Origin: Planctomycetota bacterium
GTDB taxonomy: Bacteria > Planctomycetota > UBA1135 > UBA2386
DNA length: 64,000 nt
Direction of reading: 5' to 3'
Assembly (NCBI GenBank): GCA_016713175.1
Contig: JADJPQ010000012.1
Span: 62,001 to 126,000, forward strand
Both the position numbers and the translations under genes were made by a program. The notes beneath the pieces were generated by a model. The model was not told where the DNA came from, did no database searches, and was given only the letters and a program-made list of their open reading frames with translations. The stretch's first letter is position 1, and the number at the start of each line of letters is the position of its first letter. This document shows positions 27,589 through 39,498 of the stretch, piece by piece.

Positions 27589-30500
27589 CTACTTGTGCAC
27601 CGCTTCCGCCCGCAACTCCGCCGCACGCGCCCGCCAGTTTGCCGCCGCTACATCGTGACCACCGGCCGGCTCCGTGGCATGCCACGCCTCATGCAACTCG
27701 ACCAGACTGTCACACACCGCCGCCCGCCGCGACGCCCCGCCAGTCCCCGCCGCGAACACACGTTCTGCCGCCAACAGTTCCACCTCGGCCTCCGCAAACC
27801 GCGCCAAGCCCGTCAGGACCCGCCCGAGCATGCGCCGCGAAGTCGCCGTTCGCACATGCACTTCACCCACCGCCTTGCCAAAGCCCATCACCGCCTCGCG
27901 CAACAGCGGCTCCGCCTCGGCGTGCCGACGTTGCGCTGCCAGGCAGTTGCCGAGATTCTGGATGCTGCTGAGCGTGTTCGCGTGCTGCTCGCCGAGCACC
28001 CGCCGAAAGCGCGCCGCGGCATCGCGGAACATCCCCTCCGCCTCGGCCACATGCCCCAGTTGCTCCCGCACCCGCGCGTAGCTGCTCATCGCCACCAGCG
28101 TTTCCGGATGATCCGCCCCGGACACCCGGGTCCGGACCGTCAGCATTTCGCGCAGCAGCGGCTCGGCCTCGGCATGCCGCCCGCTCTGCGCCAGCAGGTT
28201 GCCGAAGTTGTTCAGCACGACCAGCCGATCCGGATGTTCTTCCCCGAGCACTCCGACCGCCGCGTCCAACAGCCGGCGATAGAGCGCCTCGGCCTCTGCG
28301 ACGCGATCGCGTGCCCCATACAGCACCGCCAGGATCGAGCCCGCACGCAACGTGTCCAGATGAGATGCGCCGTACAGCCGCTGCAAGCCACCGAACGCCG
28401 CCACCAGCAACGGTTCGGCGTCGGCCAGACGACCCTGCTGACGCCACAACGAGCCCAACGACTGCAGGCTATGAAGGGACTCCGGATGCTCCGGTCCGAG
28501 CGCCCGCCGTCGACTGTCCAGCACGGTCTTCAGCAGCGGTTCGGCTTCGCCGAAGCGCCCTTGGAGCACCAGATTCGCCGCAAGATTCGCCATGCACTGC
28601 CAATGGAACGGATGCTCCTCGCCATGCCGTTGACGCGTGGCCGCCAGCGCCTCGCGGTAGTGCGCCTCCGCATCGCCCAGCCGCCCCAGCTGGCCGAGCA
28701 GACCGCCGTAGTTGTTGATCCAGACAATCGCATCCGCATCGTCCACGCCAAACACCCGCCGACCGGTGTCATGCGCCTCGCGCCAGAACGGTTCGGCCTC
28801 GGCCGGGCGTCCCTGTTCGATCCGCAGATAGCCGAGCTGATTCATGCACACCAGCGTGTCGCGATGCTCGTCGCCCAGCACACGGCGCGCGGCGGCCAGG
28901 GCCGCAACCAGCAGCGGCTCGGCCTCGTCAAGCCGGGACTGCGAACGAAGGTTGCCGCCGAGGTTGCCGAGCGACTTCACGGTCACCGGATGGTCTTCAC
29001 CGAGCAGTTGTCGCCGCGTCGCCAGAGCGGCGCGGTACAGCGACTCCGCTGCGGCTTTGTGCCCCTGCCGTTCCAGGGCATTCGCCAGGTCGTTGCGCGC
29101 CGCGGCCGTGTCGAGATGCTCGTCGCCGAGCAGCCGTTCTCGGATCGCCAGCGCCTGGGCCTGCAGGTCGTGGTGGGTGTCATGGCGCCCCAGCCGCGCG
29201 TACGCACGGGCGAGCGTCGCCCGCAACGTCGCCTCGACCAAAGGCTGGTCGCCAAACTGCTGCTCGACCGCCAAGACTGCCGGCCGCAGCAGGGCCCGAT
29301 CGACGATCGTCGCGGCAGCATCGGTGGCATTGACGCGTGCCAGCTCGCGCTGAAACGCCGCGATTGCCGCTGGACGTTCCGCGTCGTCGATCCCGGCGGC
29401 CGCCAGACTCGCTTCGTGCCGGCTGCGCAAATCGCACGCCAGGGCGATGCCGATGCCCACCGGATCGACCTGTTCGAGCATGCTCTCCTGGAACGTCACC
29501 ACCTGCGCCAGCTGCGCCGCCCGCTGCTCAGCGAGTCCCCGTTGGCGCTTCGCTTCGTCGCCGGCCGTGACGGCGTGATCGCGTTCGGTGCTGGCCACTC
29601 GCGCCTGCCAGGCGAACGCGACGACGCCCCCCAGCAACGTGAGCGCCGCCGCGACACCGGCCAGCACCGCACCGCGATGCCGCCGAACGAGTTTGCGCAG
29701 CCGATATGCGGCGCCCGGCGGCGCTGCCAGGACGGGATCACCGATGAGGTGGCGCTGCACGTCGCGCGCCAGTTCGCTGGCAGTCTCGTAACGGCGCGTG
29801 CGGTCCTTCTCGATCGCCTTCATGACGATCCAGTCCAGGTCGCCGCGAACCAGCAGGCCAAGCCGTCCCGGCTCGACGCGGCGGTGCGCCGCGACGTTGG
29901 TCAACCGTTCCCGGGATTCGCCGAGGCGCGTCGAAGGACGCGGCGGATCGACCTCGCAGATCAACCGCTGGACCTCGCCGAGCATCGCCTCGGCCAGCGT
30001 GCGGCGCTCGAACGGCGTCGTGCCGGTCAGCAGTTCGTACAGCAGCACCCCGAGGGCATAGACGTCGCTGCGCGTGTCGACGTCGGCCGAGCCCGTGGCC
30101 TGTTCGGGGCTCATGTACAGGAACGTGCCGATCACCTGCTGCAGTTCGGTGACTAGCGTCCGCTCGGTCAGCTTCTGCGTCGCCTTGGCGATGCCGAAAT
30201 CGATCACCTTGACCTGCGGCCGGCCATCGACCTCGAACGCCAGGACGTTGGAGGGCTTCAGGTCGCGATGGATGACCCCTTTGCCATGAGCGTGCTGCAC
30301 CGCCTGACAGACCTGGGTGAACAGCGACAGCCGTTCCTCGATCGGCAACTGCTGGCGGTCGCACCATGTGGTGATCGGTTCGCCGGCAACATACTCCATC
30401 ACGAAGTAGGGCCGACCGCTCGCGGTCGCACCGGCATCGAGGACCTTGGCGATGTGCGGATGGTCCATCAACGCCAGCGCCTGACGTTCCTGCTCGAAAC

Positions 30501-30864
30501 GCGCGATCAGCTGCCGCGTGTCCATGCCGAGCTTGACGATCTTCAGCGCCACGCGACGCTGCACCGGTTCGGACTGTTCGGCCAGGAACACGACGCCGAA
30601 GCCGCCCTCGCCGATCTGCTGCAGCAGTGTGTACGAACCGATCCGGGTGCCCGGGCCCTCCGCCACCGGGTCGGCGGCAGGGCCGGTCGTCGGGGTCGCC
30701 AGGAACCGCTGATCGGCGGCCGCCGCGAGCAGTGCGGTCAGCTGATGCCCCAGCGCGTCGTCACCGGCACAGGCGCGAGCGACGAACGCTGCCTGGTCGG
30801 CGGTTGGCAGTTCGGATGCCTGGTCGAACAGGCGACGGAGCAAATCGTGGCGAGGATCGAGCAT
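27589..30864 (-). CDS. Serine/threonine protein kinase with TPR array
   Basis: 1091 residues. The kinase domain (about 75-350) is complete: IGEGGFGVVF, Lys108 in VALKIVK, HRDLKPSNV with Asp201, DFGIAK with Asp222, and MSPEQ. One transmembrane helix follows (AVLAGVAAALTLLGGVVAFAW), then a helical linker and about ten 42-residue TPR_10/TPR_12-type repeats (for example LGDEHRDTLVCMNQLGYLRI). This architecture is a hallmark of Planctomycetota. It probably phosphorylates cytosolic targets in response to extracytoplasmic protein binding by the TPRs. ATG 30864 (MLDPRHDLL) is the usual start for the family; upstream residues are Arg-rich noise. Confidence 0.94.
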   Translation of the reverse strand: MLDPRHDLLRRLFDQASELPTADQAAFVARACAGDDALGHQLTALLAAAADQRFLATPTTGPAADPVAEGPGTRIGSYTLLQQIGEGGFGVVFLAEQSEPVQRRVALKIVKLGMDTRQLIARFEQERQALALMDHPHIAKVLDAGATASGRPYFVMEYVAGEPITTWCDRQQLPIEERLSLFTQVCQAVQHAHGKGVIHRDLKPSNVLAFEVDGRPQVKVIDFGIAKATQKLTERTLVTELQQVIGTFLYMSPEQATGSADVDTRSDVYALGVLLYELLTGTTPFERRTLAEAMLGEVQRLICEVDPPRPSTRLGESRERLTNVAAHRRVEPGRLGLLVRGDLDWIVMKAIEKDRTRRYETASELARDVQRHLIGDPVLAAPPGAAYRLRKLVRRHRGAVLAGVAAALTLLGGVVAFAWQARVASTERDHAVTAGDEAKRQRGLAEQRAAQLAQVVTFQESMLEQVDPVGIGIALACDLRSRHEASLAAAGIDDAERPAAIAAFQRELARVNATDAAATIVDRALLRPAVLAVEQQFGDQPLVEATLRATLARAYARLGRHDTHHDLQAQALAIRERLLGDEHLDTAAARNDLANALERQGHKAAAESLYRAALATRRQLLGEDHPVTVKSLGNLGGNLRSQSRLDEAEPLLVAALAAARRVLGDEHRDTLVCMNQLGYLRIEQGRPAEAEPFWREAHDTGRRVFGVDDADAIVWINNYGGLLGQLGRLGDAEAHYREALAATRQRHGEEHPFHWQCMANLAANLVLQGRFGEAEPLLKTVLDSRRRALGPEHPESLHSLQSLGSLWRQQGRLADAEPLLVAAFGGLQRLYGASHLDTLRAGSILAVLYGARDRVAEAEALYRRLLDAAVGVLGEEHPDRLVVLNNFGNLLAQSGRHAEAEPLLREMLTVRTRVSGADHPETLVAMSSYARVREQLGHVAEAEGMFRDAAARFRRVLGEQHANTLSSIQNLGNCLAAQRRHAEAEPLLREAVMGFGKAVGEVHVRTATSRRMLGRVLTGLARFAEAEVELLAAERVFAAGTGGASRRAAVCDSLVELHEAWHATEPAGGHDVAAANWRARAAELRAEAVHK

Positions 30865-30967
30865 GGCGCCTGGGCTCTTGGATCGTCGCCGCAGCCCGGT
30901 CGAGCGGGAAGGGCCCGACGCACGCGCTCCGCAGCTCATGACTACGGACCAGCGCATGGCGACGGCG

Positions 30968-33592
<2,625 letters not shown>

Positions 33593-33649
33593 CGGGTCCT
33601 CCGGTGCTGAGAACGCATGGAACGTGCAGAACCTGTGCCGATGGCAGTC

Positions 33650-33695
33650 TTACGTCTAAACCATTATTATCAAATAGTTTACGACTATTAAGTGA
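33650..33695 (-). promoter_or_regulatory. AT-rich segment upstream of clpB
   Basis: A strongly AT-rich block in an otherwise very GC-rich window, 60-100 bases before the clpB start. It includes GTCTAAAC and GTTTACGAC as an imperfect inverted repeat. It is probably the clpB promoter; no exact heat-shock consensus (CIRCE, HAIR or sigma-32 boxes) could be matched. Confidence 0.4.
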
Positions 33696-33783
33696 CTCGA
33701 AATGGACGCCGACAAGGCGCCATATTGGCACTACATGTCGAATGTCATGTCATTGTGGCGGTCAAGATCCGCTCGCATGAGCC

Positions 33784-35463
33784 TCAAGCGTACGTGGGGT
33801 AGCGAGGCTCCCAGACGTGCGCCCGAACCCACCCCGACAAATCGCGCGGCCGCTCGACCGAAGCCAACCCCTTCGCAAACGCCACCTCGGCCACGGCCAC
33901 CGCGATGCGGACCGACACGTCGCGGATGCGCTCCAGCGGTGGGTACACACTGCCGAAATCGAGGTCCTCCTGCCGGACCTCACGCGCCAACGTGCGCGCC
34001 GCAGCGATGAACATCTCCTCGGTGACGCGCCGACTGCCGGTGGCGAGCACCCCGAGACCAACGCCCGGGAAGATCCAGGCATTGTTGCCCTGACCTGGCG
34101 TGAACCGACGGCCGTCGACGGTGCACGGCTGAAACGGACTGCCGCTCGCGAACACGGCACGCCCACTGCTCCACGCATACGCCTGTTCGGCGGTGCACTC
34201 GGCCTTGCTGGTCGGGTTGGACAACGCGAACACGATCGGACGTTCCTGCATCCGGGCCATCGCCTCGATCACCGGCTGTTTGATCGCCTGCGGCTGCCCC
34301 GAGACGCCGATCAGCGCCGTCGGTCGCAACAGTTCTACCGCCGACAGCAGGTCGGCGGCCGGACCGGGTGAGGCATGCGCATAGCGCCGCTTGTGATGGT
34401 TGAGGTCGGCGCGCTCCGCCGTCACCAGCCCCTTGCGGTCGACGAACCAGCACTGCTGGCGGGCCACGTCCGCGGGAACGCCAAACTCACCCAGCATCGC
34501 GACGAACAGATCGGCGATGCCAATGCCGGCCTCGCCGGCGCCGACGAACAGCAGCCGCTGTTCAGCCAGGCGCCGCTGCGTCAGCTGCAGCGAAGCCAGC
34601 ACACCGGCGACGGTGACCGCAGCCGTGCCCTGGATGTCATCGTTGAAGCAGCAGATCTGGTCGCGGTAGCGCTGCAGCAGGTCGAAGGCGACGTCGTTGG
34701 CAAAATCCTCGAACTGCACCAGCGCGCGCGGATAGACCTCGCGCACCGCCACGATGAACTCCTCGAGCAACGCGTCGTACTCGGGCCCGCGCACCCGGCG
34801 CCGCCGCAATCCGACGTACAACGGATCCTCGCGCAAGGCATCGTTGTCGCAACCGACATCGAGCGTGATCGGCAGACACTGATGTGGCGGCACTCCGGCA
34901 CAAGCCGTGTAGAGCGTCAGCTTGCCCACCGGAATGCCCATGCCATGCGCACCGAGATCACCGAGACCGAGGATGCGGCTGCCGTCAGTCACCACGATCA
35001 CCCGAACGTCGCGTTCGGGCCAGTTGTGCAACGCCTCGCGGACGTGACCGCGGTCCTCGGCGCTGATGAACAGCCCACGCGTCCGCTGGAAGTAGTAGCC
35101 GTAGCGCTGGCAGGCTTCGCCGACCGTCGGTGTGTAGACGATCGGCATCAGTTCGGTGATGTGCTGACACAACAGACGGTAGAACAACGTCTGGTTGCGT
35201 TCGGCAAGCGCCGACAGCACCTGGTAGCGCTCGAAGTCGGTGTCCTTGCGACGCAGGGTCTGGATGTTGCGCGCGAGCTGGGCCTGCTCATCGAACACTC
35301 CCGGTGGCAGCAGTCCGCGCAGGCCAAGGGCATTCCGCTCCTTGGTCGTGAACGCGGTGCCCTTGTTGAACCGGGGGTCATGCAGCAGTTCGAGGCCGCG
35401 GCGCAAGGGCAGCGGCGCGTGGTCCGGCAATGGCGTGTGACTGGCGATCTCGGGAGAAGTCAT
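33784..35463 (-). CDS. maeA: NAD-dependent malic enzyme
   Basis: 559 residues, the size of the long ME family (SfcA/MaeA type). Motifs include FTTKERNALGLRGLLPPG, MPIVYTPTVGEACQ, the catalytic FEDFANDVAFDLL, FNDDIQGTAAVTVAG, the dinucleotide fold FVGAGEAGIGIADL and FALSNPTSKAECTAEQAYAW. It converts malate to pyruvate and CO2. Start ATG 35463 matches the family's N-terminus; the open frame upstream is not conserved-looking. Confidence 0.95.
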   Translation of the reverse strand: MTSPEIASHTPLPDHAPLPLRRGLELLHDPRFNKGTAFTTKERNALGLRGLLPPGVFDEQAQLARNIQTLRRKDTDFERYQVLSALAERNQTLFYRLLCQHITELMPIVYTPTVGEACQRYGYYFQRTRGLFISAEDRGHVREALHNWPERDVRVIVVTDGSRILGLGDLGAHGMGIPVGKLTLYTACAGVPPHQCLPITLDVGCDNDALREDPLYVGLRRRRVRGPEYDALLEEFIVAVREVYPRALVQFEDFANDVAFDLLQRYRDQICCFNDDIQGTAAVTVAGVLASLQLTQRRLAEQRLLFVGAGEAGIGIADLFVAMLGEFGVPADVARQQCWFVDRKGLVTAERADLNHHKRRYAHASPGPAADLLSAVELLRPTALIGVSGQPQAIKQPVIEAMARMQERPIVFALSNPTSKAECTAEQAYAWSSGRAVFASGSPFQPCTVDGRRFTPGQGNNAWIFPGVGLGVLATGSRRVTEEMFIAAARTLAREVRQEDLDFGSVYPPLERIRDVSVRIAVAVAEVAFAKGLASVERPRDLSGWVRAHVWEPRYPTYA

Positions 35464-35593
35464 TCGGCAACGGTGGTGGTGAGGGGTCCGCGGGATGTTG
35501 TAGCGCCAATCAGGCTCGGTGTGCGATGGTCTGCGCGGCGCCGCCGGGACCAGGGCGGGAATCCGTTGCTGTCGGACCCTTGGCCCCCCCGCG

Positions 35594-37027
35594 CTAGACG
35601 CGGATCTCGCCGGCGGTGCCGCTGGCGTGTCCGGCAATGCGCGGTTCGACCTCTTGTGCCAGGAAGGCGTCGACCTGCTGCGGGCAGCGGCCGATGAAGC
35701 GCGCCGGGTCCAACAGGCTCGGCAACTCGGCCGCGATGCGTGAGAACGCCGGATCGGCCGCGATCAGGCTCAGCAGGGGGTTGTCGCGCCCCTCGGCCTT
35801 GACCGCATGCGCCGCCGTCCGACTGTGCTGCCGGATCCGTTCGTGCAGGTCCTGCCGGTCGCCGCCGGCACGCACGCCGGCCATCAGGATCTCTTCGGTT
35901 GCCAGGAACGGCATCTGCTCGCGCAGCTTGCGCTCGATGACCTTCGGGTAGACGACCAGCCCACGGGCCACATTCTCGACCAGCATCAGGATGCCGTCGA
36001 TCGCCAGGAAGCTCTCCGGAATCGCGATCCGGCGCACGGCCGAGTCGTCAAGCGTACGCTCGAGCCACTGCGTCGCCGCCGTGTGCGCCGAGGTGTTGGC
36101 GACTTCGATCACGTAGCGGCTCAGCGAACAGATCCGCTCGCTGCGCATCGGGTTCTTCTTGTACGCCATCGCCGAACTACCGATCTGCTTGCTCTCGCTC
36201 GGCTCCTCGATCTCGCCTTCGTGCGACAGCAACCGCAGGTCATGGCCGAACTTGGCTGCCGATTGCGCGACCGCCGACAGCGCCTGGTGGATCGTCCAGT
36301 CGATCTTCCGCGTGTATGTCTGTCCCGACACCGGAATCGCCCGCGCAAATCCCATGGCCGCGGTGACGCGCCGGTCCAGTTCTTCGACCTTGCGGTGATC
36401 GCCGTCGGCCAGCATCAGGAACGAGGCCTGCGAACCGGTCGTGCCCTTGACGCCCCGGAACGGCAACCAGTCGATCACGCGCCGCACTTCGTCGAGGTCC
36501 AACAGGAAGTCCTGCGCCCACAGACAGGCACGCTTGCCGACGGTGACCGGTTGCGCAACCTGGAAGTGCGTGTAGCCAAGGCACGGGGTCCCACGCCATG
36601 CACGGGCAAACCCGGCAAGGGCCGCGAGGACGCCCACCAGACGCTGCTCGAGCAGCCGCAACGCCTGGCGATAGAGCAACAGATCGCCGTTGTCGGTCAC
36701 GAAGCAACTGGTGGCGCCAAGGTGGATGATCGGCCGCGCCGCTGGGCACAGTTCACCGTAGTGGTGCACGTGCGCCATCACGTCGTGACGCAGTTCCTTC
36801 TCGAGCTGCGCACAGCGCTGCCAGTCGAACTCGTCGCGGTGGGCCCGCAATTCGGCAATCTGTTGGCGGGTGACCGGGAGGCCGAGTTCGTGTTCGGCCT
36901 GCGCCAGCGCGATCCACAGGTCACGCCAGGCGCCATGCCGCGCGCGCGGCGAGAACAGCTGCGCCATCTCCTTGCTGGCATAGCGCTCGATGAGCGGATG
37001 GTCGAAGCGGTCGCCGCGTTCGGTCAT
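35594..37027 (-). CDS. purB: Adenylosuccinate lyase
   Basis: 477 residues. The fumarase/aspartase superfamily signature is GSSAMAYKKNPMRSERICSL, and the first catalytic region is HLGATSCFVTDNGD with GYTHFQVAQPVTVGKRA. The signature and total length resemble animal-type ADSL more than the shorter B. subtilis type. The enzyme cleaves SAICAR and adenylosuccinate in purine synthesis. Gene starts at ATG 37027. Confidence 0.94.
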   Translation of the reverse strand: MTERGDRFDHPLIERYASKEMAQLFSPRARHGAWRDLWIALAQAEHELGLPVTRQQIAELRAHRDEFDWQRCAQLEKELRHDVMAHVHHYGELCPAARPIIHLGATSCFVTDNGDLLLYRQALRLLEQRLVGVLAALAGFARAWRGTPCLGYTHFQVAQPVTVGKRACLWAQDFLLDLDEVRRVIDWLPFRGVKGTTGSQASFLMLADGDHRKVEELDRRVTAAMGFARAIPVSGQTYTRKIDWTIHQALSAVAQSAAKFGHDLRLLSHEGEIEEPSESKQIGSSAMAYKKNPMRSERICSLSRYVIEVANTSAHTAATQWLERTLDDSAVRRIAIPESFLAIDGILMLVENVARGLVVYPKVIERKLREQMPFLATEEILMAGVRAGGDRQDLHERIRQHSRTAAHAVKAEGRDNPLLSLIAADPAFSRIAAELPSLLDPARFIGRCPQQVDAFLAQEVEPRIAGHASGTAGEIRV

Positions 37028-37094
37028 GACCGCATGCTTATCCGAGCGCGTGCGGCGAAACCACGGCGGCGCGGTGCGCGCCGCCGGCGAGCCG

Positions 37095-37505
37095 TCACCG
37101 GCAGGGGACCCAAACCCGGCGTTCGCGGCTCTCGAAATGACCTGGCACCCAGACGCGGTGGCAGTGTTCGGGCTGCACGATGGTCCAGCGGCGGTGGCCG
37201 CATGGATCGGTCACCCAGCCCCAGACCGCCGGGTGGTGTTCTTCGCGGAAACAACCGGGTACCCAGACCTGCTCGCAGATCGTCTCCCAGTGGCCGCGCG
37301 GCTGCGGGTCGCACGGCCGCGGCTCGCAAGCCGGCGGCGGACAGCGCGGCACACGGCGGACGATCGGCAGGCCGCCACGATCGAAGCGCGCCGACACGCG
37401 CGGCCTCTGACCGAACGAGACATTCACGTCGAGCTGCGCCGCCGCCGGCACCGCGGCGCCGAACAGGAAGGCGAGGGAAGAGACCACCATCGGGATTCGC
37501 ATCAT
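37095..37505 (-). CDS. Small secreted Trp/Pro/His-rich protein
   Basis: 136 residues with a signal peptide (MVVSSLAFLFGAAVPAAAQ). The mature part has repeated units of the form VWVPGxFxxxxH (VWVPGCFREEHHPAVWGW, HRVWVPGHFESRERRVWVP) and several cysteines. Proteins with such W-x-P-G repeats are common in planctomycete secretomes and have no known role. Two ATGs (37505, 37502) are adjacent. Confidence 0.65.
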   Translation of the reverse strand: MMRIPMVVSSLAFLFGAAVPAAAQLDVNVSFGQRPRVSARFDRGGLPIVRRVPRCPPPACEPRPCDPQPRGHWETICEQVWVPGCFREEHHPAVWGWVTDPCGHRRWTIVQPEHCHRVWVPGHFESRERRVWVPCR

Positions 37506-37648
37506 GGCAACCCCATCAGCGCGAAACCCGTGCCAGCCGTTGTGTTGCGACCGCACGAGCAAACAGGGCGCAGGTGCCAGCAAGCTGTGTCGCACCCGCT
37601 ACAAACACTGCGTCGCGGTCGCGAAACGGGGCGTCGCCGATGCGGCGC

Positions 37649-38134
37649 TCAGATCGGCAGCCACGTCGCGGCGCAAGCCATCGCCAGCGCGGCGCACAGC
37701 CATCCGGCGACGCCTCGGCGACGGGCTGCCGTCGGTTCGTGCACGAACGACACAACGACGACCGCGAGGCAAGCGCCGCAGACATCGGTCAACCAGTCGC
37801 CAACCGAACAGACCCGCCCGGGAACGAACGACTGGTGCAGTTCATCGATCGCCCCATAGGTGGCGGCCACCGTCACCGTCATCCTCGCCGCCCGCCGCTC
37901 CGGCAGGCGGGCGCCGGCGATGGCCAGTTCAACCAACGCGGCAATGCTGAAGAACGCCACGACGTGCGCGACATTGTGCAGCAACGCGCGCCAGGTCGAT
38001 GGCGCCTGCCCGGTCGGCGACGTCGACGACGACCACCAGATCAGGGCCAACGCCGCGCCCACGCCAAGCCAGCGCAACCATGCCGGCCGCCGACCCCACC
38101 ACACCACGACGGCCTGGAGCGCTGCGCGGATCAA
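37649..38134 (-). CDS. VanZ-like membrane protein
   Basis: 161 residues with four predicted transmembrane helices. The VanZ family core is clear: NVAHVVAFFSIAALVEL and TYGAIDELHQSFVPGRVCSV followed by DWLTDVCGA. VanZ proteins have an unclear role; some lower teicoplanin susceptibility. The TTG start overlaps the stop of the RsbW-like gene (TTGA), which supports both the start choice and co-translation. Confidence 0.82.
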   Translation of the reverse strand: MIRAALQAVVVWWGRRPAWLRWLGVGAALALIWWSSSTSPTGQAPSTWRALLHNVAHVVAFFSIAALVELAIAGARLPERRAARMTVTVAATYGAIDELHQSFVPGRVCSVGDWLTDVCGACLAVVVVSFVHEPTAARRRGVAGWLCAALAMACAATWLPI

Positions 38135-38568
38135 CCTGAACTGGCGGCCAGTCGGCCGTGCAGGTGCATGCCGCCGCCATCGGCGACGGCGACGTGCAAC
38201 TCCTCGAGGTAGATCGAGATCAGGAACAACCCGCGGCCGCGCTCGCTCGCCAACGACGGCATGCCATTGGCTGCCTCGGCGAAGGCGGCGGCAAGGTCCA
38301 GCACCAGCGGCTCGGGCATCTCGGGGTCGACGAAGTCGATCGCAATCCGGCCAGCCTGCATCGACAGCGCGAGCGACAACTGGCGCCCAGCCGATCGATA
38401 CTGCGCGCCGTGCTCGAGCGCGTTGTTGACGAGTTCGTCGACGACCAGCGCGACCGCATCGCAGGAATCTGCCGGTGCCCCGAGCGCTGCCGCCGTCGAC
38501 CGGGCTTCGGTGCGCACCTTGCGCACCAGCCGGGCGTCGGGAGCGAAAGTGAACCGCCGGCCAGTCAC
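38131..38568 (-). CDS. RsbW-like serine kinase/anti-sigma ATPase
   Basis: 145 residues of the HATPase_c_2 type: N box VALVVDELVNNALEHG, VDFVDPEMPEPLVLDL in the ATP lid region, and ERGRGLFLISIYLEELHV as G2. Such proteins bind sigma factors or phosphorylate anti-anti-sigma proteins in partner-switch control. No STAS partner lies nearby. The GTG at 38568 overlaps the nadC stop by GTGA, and the 3' end overlaps the VanZ-like gene by four bases. Confidence 0.8.
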   Translation of the reverse strand: MTGRRFTFAPDARLVRKVRTEARSTAAALGAPADSCDAVALVVDELVNNALEHGAQYRSAGRQLSLALSMQAGRIAIDFVDPEMPEPLVLDLAAAFAEAANGMPSLASERGRGLFLISIYLEELHVAVADGGGMHLHGRLAASSG

Positions 38569-39452
38569 GACAGCCCCTCCACCAGCATCGACAAGTCCAA
38601 GGCCTTGGCGGAATGCGTCAATGCCCCGATGGAAATCCGATCGACGCCGCACTCCGCGAACTCGCGCACCGTGGCCAGCGTTACCCCGCCGGATGCCTCG
38701 ACCTCGATGCGACGATCGAGGTCGCGCGCCTGTTGGCGCACGGCCGCCACGGCTTCCCGCAACGGCGCTCCGGGCGCGAAGTTGTCGAGCAGCACGACCG
38801 CGGCCCCGCCGCGGACCGCAGCCCGCGCTTCGACCAGATCCCGCGCTTCCGCCACGACTGGCACGGGGTGACCGGCGACACAACGACGCACGACGTCTTC
38901 GTAGCTCGCCGGCTTCGCCAGGGCGAAGTGGTTCTCCTTCAACAGCACCTGGTCGAACAATCCGATCCGGTGGTTTTGCCCCCCGCCCGCCACCACGGCC
39001 CGTTTCTCGAGCAGCCGCAAACCCGGCGTCGTCTTGCGCGTGTCCAGGATGCGAGCGCCGGTGCCGGCCACGGCGTCGACGAACGCCCGGGTCGTCGACG
39101 CAACGCCGGACAGCCGCTGCAGGAAGTTGAGTGCCGTCCGTTCGGCGGCCAGCAGTGCCCGCATGCTGCAGGTCACCCGCAACACAACGTCGCCTGGCAT
39201 CAGTCGGTCGCCGTCCTGGCGCCGGCACTCGGTCGTCGCCTCCGCATCGAGTTCGGCGAACGCCACGATGGCGCACGCGACGCCAGCCAGCACGCCGGGG
39301 GCCTTGGCCCGGATGCAGGCCGTTCCTCGCGCCGTCGCTGCCACCGCCAAACGACTGGTGACGTCCGCCTCCGCGTGCGGCTCCGCCACACCGAGGTCTT
39401 CGGCCAGCGCCGCGCGCACGCACGCTCGCAACGTGTTTCCGGTCAGGTCCAT
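38565..39452 (-). CDS. nadC: Nicotinate-nucleotide pyrophosphorylase (carboxylating)
   Basis: 295 residues, full length. Quinolinate phosphoribosyltransferase motifs are present: AERTALNFLQRLSGVAS, ILDTRKTTPGLRLLEKRAVV, GGGQNHRIGLFDQVLLKENH, and the C-terminal EASGGVTLATVREFAECGVD. It makes nicotinate mononucleotide from quinolinate in NAD synthesis. No nadA or nadB is adjacent; it is embedded in a run of regulatory and membrane genes. Confidence 0.95.
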   Translation of the reverse strand: MDLTGNTLRACVRAALAEDLGVAEPHAEADVTSRLAVAATARGTACIRAKAPGVLAGVACAIVAFAELDAEATTECRRQDGDRLMPGDVVLRVTCSMRALLAAERTALNFLQRLSGVASTTRAFVDAVAGTGARILDTRKTTPGLRLLEKRAVVAGGGQNHRIGLFDQVLLKENHFALAKPASYEDVVRRCVAGHPVPVVAEARDLVEARAAVRGGAAVVLLDNFAPGAPLREAVAAVRQQARDLDRRIEVEASGGVTLATVREFAECGVDRISIGALTHSAKALDLSMLVEGLS

Positions 39453-39498
39453 CCGATGTCCGGACAGTAACCGAAGGACGCCACGACCGCATGGACCA

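Noticed and set aside
28600..29300. Repeated DNA in the TPR region as a CRISPR-like or mobile repeat
   Set aside because: Repeats are coding 42-residue TPR units of varied sequence, not conserved spacers.
27556..30156. 866-codon plus-strand frame opposite the TPR kinase
   Set aside because: Its periodic pattern mirrors the TPR repeats of the opposite strand; Arg/Gln/His-rich without domains.
33593..33783. CIRCE or HAIR heat-shock element upstream of clpB
   Set aside because: No 9-9-9 CIRCE repeat and no paired CTTGAGT/ACTCAAG half sites are found.
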